The notes beneath the pieces were generated by a model. That model ran no database searches. It was not told the DNA's origin and saw nothing but the letters and a program-made list of their open reading frames with translations. DNA of 6,143 nucleotides, from NCBI GenBank assembly GCA_029266935.1, contig JAQSVY010000134.1, positions 1 to 6,143 of the forward strand, in the 5' to 3' direction. This DNA is from Burkholderiales bacterium (lineage in GTDB: Bacteria > Pseudomonadota > Gammaproteobacteria > Burkholderiales > SG8-39). The translations under genes and the position numbers were made by a program. Shown piece after piece: positions 1 to 4,909 of the stretch (positions are counted from its first letter, which is position 1; each line of letters starts with the position of its first letter).

Positions 1-1
1 C

Positions 2-124
2 CTGCACGGCGCCGCCGCCGACGCGCTGGTCCGCTCCGGCACCGGCCCGGTCGGCATCACCGCCGGCGAAGTCACCGACGCCGCCCGGCGCCTTTGGAAT
101 GCCTGGCTCGCCGACCAAAAATAG
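2..124 (+). CDS. nnr: NAD(P)H-hydrate dehydratase (Nnr/YjeF C-terminal domain), 3' end only
   Basis: Only the last 40 codons are present; the reading frame enters from the left edge and ends at TAG 122-124. The peptide begins [10 protein letters not shown] and continues through [12 protein letters not shown] to an Ala/Arg/Trp-rich helix. That is the usual C-terminus of the ribokinase-like ADP/ATP-dependent NAD(P)HX dehydratase domain, where the LHG-AAD helix is followed by a GPVG-T-A-E turn. The enzyme repairs hydrated NADH and NADPH, often together with an N-terminal epimerase domain in the same chain; whether that domain exists here cannot be seen. The gene converges on the topoisomerase gene 35 bp away. 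Its stop codon lies inside the left arm of the shared hairpin at 119-149. The family call rests on a short but characteristic tail. Confidence 0.8.
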   Translation: MHGAAADALVRSGTGPVGITAGEVTDAARRLWNAWLADQK

Positions 125-149
125 GGACGTACCTGGACGTACCCTATTT
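117..149 (-). terminator. Intrinsic terminator hairpin between convergent genes
   Basis: On the minus strand the sequence reads AAATAGGG, T, ACGT, loop CCAGGT, ACGT, CCCTATTT, then continues TTTTT (117-121). This gives a 12-bp stem with one bulged base and a 6-nt loop followed by a U run, a good rho-independent terminator for the topoisomerase operon. Read on the + strand the hairpin remains, but the following tract is only TTTG, so it should stop the Nnr transcript less well. The 9-bp unit GGACGTACC occurs twice within it (125-133 and 135-143). The Nnr stop codon is part of the left arm. Confidence 0.7.
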
Positions 150-159
150 GTCGTAAGCG

Positions 160-1218
160 CTACACCCGTTCCTGGAGGAACTGCAGCACCAGCACTTCAT
201 CGCGGCGAAGCGCCGCGCCAGTCTGCTTGCGCCGCGCGCGGCGCGCAAGCGCCGGCGGGTGCGGCACGGTGTGGCCGAGCAGGTAGGCCTGCAGCAGCGC
301 CGGATGCACGTAGTACTTGCGGCAGACCGCGCGCGTGTTGCCCAGGCGCTCGGCCACGGCGTCGATGGCGGCGATGATGTTGCGGTCGGCTTCGCGGCGG
401 CTCGCCGCCGCCCCCAGCCGGCGCAGCTCCACCGCGGCGAGCATCGTGCCGCCCCAGGTGCGGAAGTCCTTGGCGGTGATGTCGCGGTCGGTGAGCTCGC
501 GCAGGTACGCATTGACGTCGTCGGACGAGACGAGCTGGCGCTTGCGGTTGGCGTCGACGTAGCGGAAGAGCTCCTCGCCCGGCAGATCGCGGCAGCGCTG
601 CACGATCTTCGCCAGGCGCGGGTCGGCGACGGCGATGGTGTGCTCGACTCCGCTCTTGCCGCGGAAGCTGAAGCGCAGCATCGTGCCGTCGACAGTCACG
701 TGGCGCCGGCGCAGCGTGGTGAGGCCGTAGGAGCGGTTCTCGCGCACGTACTCGTCGTTGCCGACGCGGATCAGCGTCCTGTCGAGCAGGCGCACCACGG
801 TGGCGAGGAGCTGGCGGCGCGAGAGGTCCGGCGCGCGCAGGTCGCGCTCGATGCCCTCGCGCAGCGCCGGCAGCACCTCGCTGAACTCCAGCATGCGCCG
901 GAACTTCGACTGGTCGCGCGCCTCGCGGTACGACGCGTGGTAGCAATATTGCTTGCGCCCGCGCGCGTCGCGTGCCGTGGCTTGGATGTGACCGTCGCGA
1001 TTCGGGCAGATCCAAACATCGCTCCATGCCGGAGGAATGGCGAGGGCGTTAAGCCTTTTACGCACCTGGCGATCGACGATCCGCTTTCCATTGGGCAGGA
1101 AGTAGCTCCATCCCGTGCCGGCCCGCTGACGCGTGATGCCGCGCACCCCGTCGGTGACGTAGCGCAGCCCGGCCTGCCTCGCCGCCTTGCGATGCTCCGC
1201 ACGGCGCGCCGAGGTCAT
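160..1218 (-). CDS. Type IB DNA topoisomerase (poxvirus-like bacterial family)
   Basis: A 352-residue enzyme that relaxes supercoiled DNA by nicking one strand through a 3'-phosphotyrosyl link, without ATP. The small N-terminal DNA-clamp domain (about 15-95) contains GWSYFLPNGKRI and IPPAWSDVWICPNRDGHIQA. The catalytic domain follows. By comparison with vaccinia topoisomerase the active-site set can be placed at Arg151 (IRVGNDEYV), Lys188 (FRGKSGVEH), Arg253 (KDFRTWGG), Asn294 (RLGNT) and the nucleophile Tyr303 (CRKYYVHP). Asn in place of the viral His is, as I recall, normal for the bacterial branch. ATG at 1216-1218 is chosen because the family's conserved sequence begins shortly after it, and because it overlaps the upstream stop as ATGA. 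The open frame extends further upstream, but only as low-complexity Arg/Ala sequence antisense to nothing recognisable. No Shine-Dalgarno is seen, so coupling to the upstream gene is likely. All catalytic residues are present and the length is normal. Confidence 0.95.
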   Translation of the reverse strand: MTSARRAEHRKAARQAGLRYVTDGVRGITRQRAGTGWSYFLPNGKRIVDRQVRKRLNALAIPPAWSDVWICPNRDGHIQATARDARGRKQYCYHASYREARDQSKFRRMLEFSEVLPALREGIERDLRAPDLSRRQLLATVVRLLDRTLIRVGNDEYVRENRSYGLTTLRRRHVTVDGTMLRFSFRGKSGVEHTIAVADPRLAKIVQRCRDLPGEELFRYVDANRKRQLVSSDDVNAYLRELTDRDITAKDFRTWGGTMLAAVELRRLGAAASRREADRNIIAAIDAVAERLGNTRAVCRKYYVHPALLQAYLLGHTVPHPPALARRARRKQTGAALRRDEVLVLQFLQERV

Positions 1219-1556
1219 TGGCAGCGGTAGAAGGCTTCGACGCGCTGCCGGTTGATGGCGCTGAGGTCCTCGGGGTCGGAGGACTTCTCCAGGCGCGGCT
1301 CGAGCTCGGCGAGGCGCCGTTCCATGCGCGCGGTCTTCGGGTCGCGGTCGAGCGCGGCGAAGCGCTGGCGCAGCGAGCGCACGTCCTCGTTGCGTCGCTC
1401 GATTTCGGCAAGGGCGATGGCGCGGCGGAGCTTGCGCTTCTCGCACTGCACCGGCTCGAGCTCGGCGGTGATCTTGATGAACTCCTTCGCCGCCTGGCTC
1501 AGCGCAAAGGCCGGAACGGACAGCAGGCTGGCCAGCAGGAAAGCCACCTCTCTCAC
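1215..1556 (-). CDS. Small exported coiled-coil protein, function unknown
   Basis: I do not recognise the family. With GTG at 1554-1556 as start, the 113-residue product opens with a Sec-type signal peptide: a short charged start (MREV), hydrophobic core AFLLASLLSV, and a likely AFA cleavage site after residue 18. The mature part is highly charged and helical (about 21-92), rich in Glu, Arg and Leu, and suggests a coiled coil. Cys38 and Cys112 are the only cysteines and could form a disulfide in the periplasm. The GTG is favoured because GAGG lies 5 nt upstream and it gives a clean signal peptide. An alternative GTG at 1602-1604 would add 16 polar residues in front and has AGGGA immediately adjacent, too close to be ideal. 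The stop overlaps the topoisomerase start by 4 bases. The pairing with a nuclear enzyme is probably transcriptional convenience rather than shared function. Confidence 0.7.
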   Translation of the reverse strand: MREVAFLLASLLSVPAFALSQAAKEFIKITAELEPVQCEKRKLRRAIALAEIERRNEDVRSLRQRFAALDRDPKTARMERRLAELEPRLEKSSDPEDLSAINRQRVEAFYRCQ

Positions 1557-1607
1557 CGGTGCCTCGCGCTGATGAACATCGAGAAAGTCCTGCCCCCTCC
1601 TCACTCC

Positions 1608-2012
1608 CTAGGGCAATGATACTCCCCGTCCCAGCTCTTCTTGGGTCGGCGCCCGGACGGCAAGAATTACGCAGGAGAAGCGCAGCGCCATCCCGGCGAG
1701 CGGGTGGTTGCCGTCGAGCACTACGCTGCCGCTGGCGACGTCGGTGACGGTGTAGAGGCGACCGTCCTCCTCCACCTCCATGCCCACGGTGATGCCCTCG
1801 CCGTAGCGCTCTGCGGGCTCGACACGCAGCAGGGCCGCGTCGTACTCGCCGAACGCCTGTGCGGGCTCGAGCTGCAGCATCACGGACTCACCGACGCCCT
1901 TGCCTTCGAGCGCACGCTCGAGGGCTGCGGGCAGGTGGCCGTAGCCGCCGTGCAGGTAGCTGATCTCTGAAGGCGCGGAGAGCCGTACGCTCTGCGCGTC
2001 GTGCATCTCCAC
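1608..2012 (-). CDS. slyD: SlyD-like FKBP-type peptidyl-prolyl isomerase
   Basis: A cis-trans prolyl isomerase and folding helper of the SlyD type, with an insert-in-flap domain inside the FKBP fold. Counting from GTG at 2012, the visible marks are the flap motif YLHGGYG (19-25), ALEGKGVGES (34-43), the PAQAFGEYD segment (50-58), the insert domain with YGEGITVGMEV (70-80), the return strand VVLDGNHPLAG (97-107), and a C-terminal EEL helix. The His/Cys-rich metal-binding tail of E. coli SlyD is absent, so this is the short cytosolic form. The start is uncertain: homology extends upstream to about 2042 (VADRTVVRLRV), covering the first beta strand, but that stretch contains no in-frame ATG, GTG or TTG. 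GTG 2012 and ATG 2006 are the only conventional starts nearby and both would trim the strand. The gene follows the peroxiredoxin stop (2039) closely and was probably translated by coupling. Confidence 0.85.
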   Translation of the reverse strand: MEMHDAQSVRLSAPSEISYLHGGYGHLPAALERALEGKGVGESVMLQLEPAQAFGEYDAALLRVEPAERYGEGITVGMEVEEDGRLYTVTDVASGSVVLDGNHPLAGMALRFSCVILAVRAPTQEELGRGVSLP

Positions 2013-2038
2013 GCGCAGGCGTACGACGGTGCGGTCGG

Positions 2039-2512
2039 CTACGTGCGCAGGCGCCTCACCACGTCGAAGACCTCGGCGGCGTGCCCGCGCGGGTTGACGC
2101 CGTAGGCAGCGTGGCGGATGACGCCCTTCTTGTCGATGACGAAGGTGGAGCGCACCAGGCACTCGCGCCGCGCGCCGTCCTCGAACTGCTTCTCCTGGAT
2201 GACGCCGTACTTGCGACATACGTCGCCCTCGGGATCGGAGAGCAGCGCGATGGTGACGCCGTGGCGGTCGCGGAAGTCGGCGTGCGTGAGGCAGTCGTCG
2301 CGCGACACGCCGAGCACCACGCAGTCGTGCTTGCCGAACTGCTCCTCGTGGTCGGAGAAATCGGTGGTGACCAGGGTGCAGCCGGGCGTGCCGTCGCGCG
2401 GGTAGAAGTAGATCACGACATGCTTCTTTCCCTTGAACGCCGACAGGTCCACCGGCTGCATGTCGGCATCGGGCAGTTCGAAAGCAGGAGCAGGTTGTCC
2501 CGGTTGAAGCAC
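2039..2512 (-). CDS. bcp: BCP/PrxQ-type thiol peroxidase (peroxiredoxin)
   Basis: A 157-residue peroxiredoxin that reduces hydrogen peroxide and organic hydroperoxides through a peroxidatic cysteine. The thioredoxin fold begins with GQPAPAFELPDAD (5-17) and KGKKHVVIYFYP (27-38). The active site is PRDGTPGC, with Pro38, Thr42 and Cys45 forming the PxxxTxxC signature; Arg121 (LVRSTFVIDKKG) is the expected conserved Arg. The resolving cysteine that follows at +5 in E. coli BCP is Thr50 here. The other cysteines (64, 74, 99, 118) are not at the alternative PrxQ position I know of, so the enzyme may use a 1-Cys route or an unusual partner. The start is GTG 2510-2512: it gives the normal N-terminus but has no clear Shine-Dalgarno, and TAGAAT stands just 6 nt upstream. 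It is first in a probable operon with the SlyD-like gene and diverges from roxA. Confidence 0.95.
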   Translation of the reverse strand: MLQPGQPAPAFELPDADMQPVDLSAFKGKKHVVIYFYPRDGTPGCTLVTTDFSDHEEQFGKHDCVVLGVSRDDCLTHADFRDRHGVTIALLSDPEGDVCRKYGVIQEKQFEDGARRECLVRSTFVIDKKGVIRHAAYGVNPRGHAAEVFDVVRRLRT

Positions 2513-2518
2513 GCGCCG

Positions 2519-2549
2519 ATTCTATTCCAGAAAGTTTTTCGTTGGACAA
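2519..2549 (-). promoter_or_regulatory. Candidate promoter for the peroxiredoxin operon
   Basis: On the minus strand TAGAAT (2524-2519) matches five of six bases of the -10 consensus, and TTGTCC (2549-2544) is a fair -35 with a long 19-bp spacer. The -10 ends 6 nt before the GTG start, so transcription would begin at or next to the start codon. The region is AT-richer than the flanking genes (run of T at 2535-2539). This is a reading by eye only. Confidence 0.4.
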
Positions 2550-2580
2550 GCTTCGCCGCGCGTGTCGTTGCTACGCTACA

Positions 2581-2586
2581 TATAAT
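2581..2586 (+). promoter_or_regulatory. Perfect -10 box (TATAAT) for roxA
   Basis: A consensus TATAAT stands 7 nt before ATG 2594 in an otherwise very GC-rich window. No good -35 is found at 16-18 bp spacing (2557-2564 reads GCGCG-like sequence). The start site would fall at about 2593, giving a leaderless mRNA if ATG 2594 is used, or a leader of about 12 nt if ATG 2606 is used. Neither ATG has a Shine-Dalgarno sequence, which fits this. Confidence 0.5.
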
Positions 2587-2593
2587 CGATTCG

Positions 2594-3634
2594 ATGCGGC
2601 TGCACATGCTCGGCGGCCTGACGCCGCGCGCCTTTCTGCGGCGCCACTGGCAAAAGCGCCCGCTCTTCGTGCGCGGCGCGCTGCCGCGTTTCGCCGGCAT
2701 GATCGACGCGAGTGCGCTGTGCGTGCTCGCCAGGCGCGACGACGTCGAATCCCGCATCGTGGAACGGCGCGGCAATCGCTGGGAGACCGAGCACGGGCCG
2801 TTCGAAAGAATCAGCATCCGGGATTCCAGGTGGACGATTCTGGTCAGCGGCGTGAACCTGCACCTGGCCGCCGCCGATGATTTGCTGCGTCGCTTTCAGT
2901 TCATCCCGCAGGCGCGCCTCGACGACGTGATGGTGAGCTATGCCACGCCCGGCGGCGGCGTCGGACCTCACGTCGACTCCTACGACGTCTTCCTCGTGCA
3001 GGGCTTCGGCCGGCGCCGCTGGCGCGTCGGACGCCGGGAATACCTCACGGGGCCGGGCGACCTCCTGTATGTACCCCCGGGCATGCGCCACGACGGCGTG
3101 GCGCTCGGACCGTGCGCCACCTATTCGGTCGGCTTCCGCGCGCCGCGCGGCGCCGAGCTCGGCGCGGCCTTCCTCGACTGGCTCCACGAGCGCGGCCTGC
3201 CGGATGCCGCCTACCGCGATCCGGGGCTGCGTCCTACCACCAACCCGTCCCTGATCCCGAAGCAGATGCTGGATTTCACGTCCTCGGTCCTCGGGAAGAT
3301 TTCCTGGTCGAGAAAAGACGCTCTAGGCTTCCTCGGCGAGTACCTCACCATGCCCAAGGCGCACGTGGTGTTCCGGCCGTTCCGGCCGGGCAGCGGTGCG
3401 CGGCCCCTCCGGCGCTCGCTCGTCCGGCTGGACGCGAAAACGCAGCTCCTCTACTCGGGACAGCGGTTTTTCATAAACGGCGAAGCTGTTATCGTGCCGC
3501 GGCGGCATGCCTCGGCGCTGCGCAAGCTCGCGGATTCCCGCCTCCTCGATGGCGAGAGGCTTGCCGCCCAGCCCCTCGCCGCCCTAATCTGCGGCTGGCG
3601 GCGCCTGGGATACCTGCACTTCGAGAGGCCCTGA
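2594..3634 (+). CDS. roxA: RoxA/YcfD-like ribosomal oxygenase (cupin/JmjC, 2-oxoglutarate and Fe(II))
   Basis: A 346-residue oxygenase related to E. coli RoxA (YcfD), which hydroxylates an arginine of ribosomal protein L16 using 2-oxoglutarate, O2 and Fe(II). Family marks include FLRRHWQKRPL (14-24), HGPFERI (67-73), the metal site with His126 and Asp128 in GGGVGPHVDSYDVF, Arg140-Arg142 in QGFGRRRWRVG (2-oxoglutarate side), and the distal ligand His166 in YVPPGMRHDG, then YSVGFRAP (177-184). The C-terminal part (about 220-346) matches the dimerisation and winged-helix region and ends GYLHFERP. All three metal ligands are present. The protein is shorter than the E. coli one, mainly because only ten residues separate WRVG from the Asp of the PGD turn, against about 32 in E. 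coli. ATG 2594 is chosen for its position after TATAAT; ATG 2606, four codons on, is equally possible. The gene diverges from bcp and is coupled to the next gene by TGATG. Confidence 0.92.
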   Translation: MRLHMLGGLTPRAFLRRHWQKRPLFVRGALPRFAGMIDASALCVLARRDDVESRIVERRGNRWETEHGPFERISIRDSRWTILVSGVNLHLAAADDLLRRFQFIPQARLDDVMVSYATPGGGVGPHVDSYDVFLVQGFGRRRWRVGRREYLTGPGDLLYVPPGMRHDGVALGPCATYSVGFRAPRGAELGAAFLDWLHERGLPDAAYRDPGLRPTTNPSLIPKQMLDFTSSVLGKISWSRKDALGFLGEYLTMPKAHVVFRPFRPGSGARPLRRSLVRLDAKTQLLYSGQRFFINGEAVIVPRRHASALRKLADSRLLDGERLAAQPLAALICGWRRLGYLHFERP

Positions 3635-4119
3635 TGGCTGAGGCGATCTATGAGCGGTTCGACACCAACGCCGGGTTCCAGGCCGCACTCGAGCGCCTCA
3701 TCGAGCAGCCGGGGCGCGAGCTGCGCATCTTCGATCCCGACGGCAGCTCGCTCAGGCTGAACGATTCCGCGCGCGTCGCGCGCCTCGAGCGCTTCCTGCA
3801 GGCGAGCCGCACCCGGCGCATCTACATGGTGGTGCACAACACCGAGCACCTGACTCGCCAGTGCCCGCGCATGATGTCGCTTCTCGCGCGCTACGCACAC
3901 GCCATGCAGATCCACCGCACCGGGGAAGAAATCCGCGAGCTGCAGGACGCCTTCCTCGTCCTCGATGCCCTGCACTACGTGCGCCGTCCCGTGGCCACCT
4001 TCTTCCGCGGCGCCATCGGCCTGGGCGACGAGAACGAGGCGCTCACCATGCGCTCGCGGTTCCTGGAGATCTGGGGCGCATCGTACCCCGCCGTCTCGAG
4101 CACTACTGTCGGCCTGTAG
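3634..4119 (+). CDS. Uncharacterised 161-residue protein, DUF7931-like
   Basis: A cytosolic-looking protein with no signal peptide or membrane segment. It starts at ATG 3634, sharing one base with the roxA stop (TGATG), so it is almost surely translated by coupling. The layout is an N-terminal helix (AALERLI, 17-23), a strand-like RELRIFDPDG (28-37), a helix (ARVARLERFLQ, 46-56), a strand RRIYMVVHNTEHL (61-73), a helix (MMSLLARYA), then QDAFLVLDALHYVRR (104-118) and a C-terminal FLEIWGAS (143-150). I associate this arrangement with the DUF7931 family found next to such cupin genes in Betaproteobacteria. The alternating strands, the Asp/His around 111-114 and the F-x-x-I-W-x-x-S ending recall one half of a phospholipase-D-like fold without a complete HKD motif; this is inference. 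Context links it to RoxA, perhaps to ribosome maturation, but the sequence does not show a reaction. Confidence 0.75.
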   Translation: MAEAIYERFDTNAGFQAALERLIEQPGRELRIFDPDGSSLRLNDSARVARLERFLQASRTRRIYMVVHNTEHLTRQCPRMMSLLARYAHAMQIHRTGEEIRELQDAFLVLDALHYVRRPVATFFRGAIGLGDENEALTMRSRFLEIWGASYPAVSSTTVGL

Positions 4120-4134
4120 AGAGCGGAAAAAGGG

Positions 4135-4908
4135 TCAGAGGCTGCGCCACTCGAAGCCGTCGTCCTGCGAGGCGATGCCGACCCAGTCGTCGCTGCAGCC
4201 GAGCGCGCGGGCGAGCGCGGCGCGGGCGAGCGCGGGCTTGTTGTTGTGCTGCGAGAGGTGTGCGCCGAGGACGTGCTTCAGTTTCGAGCGGTCGATGCGC
4301 GAGAGCAGCGCCTCGGACTGGCGGTTATCGAGATGGCCGAACGGACCGGCGATGCGGCTCTTCAGCCACTTCGGGTAAGGCCCGGCCCAGAGCATGTCGA
4401 GGTCGAAGTTGCACTCGAGGACCAGCGCGTCGAGTCCGGAGAGCATCTGCTCGACGTGCGGCGTGGAGCAGCCGATATCGGTCAGCACGCCCAGCCGGGC
4501 GTTGCCATCGGAGAGGATGTATTGCACCGGCTCGCGCGCGTCATGGGGCACGGTGTAGGGGCGCGCCTCAACATCGCCGATGGCGACCGGCTCCTTGCCG
4601 CTGACCAGGACGACCTTCACGCCGTCGAGCACCTTGCCCTCGGCCTCGAGCGCGGCGCGCGTGCCGTAGGTGAGGTAGACGGCAACGCCGTGCGCCGCGG
4701 CGAAGTCGAACACGCCGCCGCCGTGGTCGCCGTGCTCGTGCGTGACGAGGATCGCGTGGATGTCGGAGGGCTGCAGCCCGGCGCGGGCGAGGCGCCGCTC
4801 GGTGTCGGTGAGGGTCAGGCCGCAGTCGAGCAGCACCCGGGTCCTGCCCGACTCTGCCACCAGGCAGTTGCCGCCGCTGCCGCTGGCGAGTGACGCGAAG
4901 CGCAGCAA
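4135..4908 (-). CDS. YycJ/WalJ-like metallo-beta-lactamase-fold hydrolase
   Basis: A 257-residue soluble MBL-fold protein. It opens with the family start FASLASGSGGNCLVAE (4-19) and LLDCGLT (26-32). The metal-binding motif is THEHGDH with His57, His59, Asp61 and His62; other likely ligands are His122 (VPHDA), Asp144 (LTDIG) and His217 (LGAHLSQHNN). Bacillus YycJ/WalJ relatives are exonuclease-like; the substrate in proteobacteria is not settled, so no reaction is assigned. The start is TTG at 4906-4908, one base after the bamC TAA. It is chosen because the conserved first strand begins at residue 2 and no ATG or GTG stands near. Weak GAAG lies upstream, so expression probably depends on ribosomes finishing bamC; a frameshift there (see bamC) would weaken that coupling. 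The 15 bp to the convergent DUF7931-like gene hold no visible terminator. Confidence 0.92.
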   Translation of the reverse strand: MLRFASLASGSGGNCLVAESGRTRVLLDCGLTLTDTERRLARAGLQPSDIHAILVTHEHGDHGGGVFDFAAAHGVAVYLTYGTRAALEAEGKVLDGVKVVLVSGKEPVAIGDVEARPYTVPHDAREPVQYILSDGNARLGVLTDIGCSTPHVEQMLSGLDALVLECNFDLDMLWAGPYPKWLKSRIAGPFGHLDNRQSEALLSRIDRSKLKHVLGAHLSQHNNKPALARAALARALGCSDDWVGIASQDDGFEWRSL

Positions 4909-4909
4909 A

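Noticed and set aside
259..1230. Long open frame of 323 codons on the + strand opposite the topoisomerase gene
   Set aside because: Its Ala/Val/Asp/Arg-rich product is the mirror expected from GC-rich third positions; the minus strand carries the complete catalytic set of topoisomerase IB.
1219..1446. Upstream extension of the topoisomerase frame by 76 codons
   Set aside because: The added sequence is low-complexity Arg/Ala/Pro and overlaps the exported-protein gene, which has a signal peptide and an ATGA junction at 1215-1218.
1606..1613. Palindrome CCCTAGGG at the end of the SlyD-like gene as terminator
   Set aside because: Only 4 bp per arm with no loop and no U run; downstream genes follow closely on the same strand.
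1608..2549. One 313-codon frame covering the SlyD-like gene and the region above it
   Set aside because: Its first half is an off-frame reading of the peroxiredoxin gene; only the part after about 2042 shows isomerase motifs.
2081..2593. N-terminal extension of RoxA by 171 codons
   Set aside because: It runs antisense through the peroxiredoxin gene and crosses the divergent promoter gap; RoxA similarity begins at MRLHMLGGLTPRAFL.
2576..3187. 203-codon minus-strand frame opposite roxA
   Set aside because: Composition of a GC mirror frame, no motif, and the + strand gene is clear.
4246..4893. 215-codon + strand frame opposite the metallohydrolase
   Set aside because: Same mirror pattern; the minus strand has the THEHGDH motif and the full fold.
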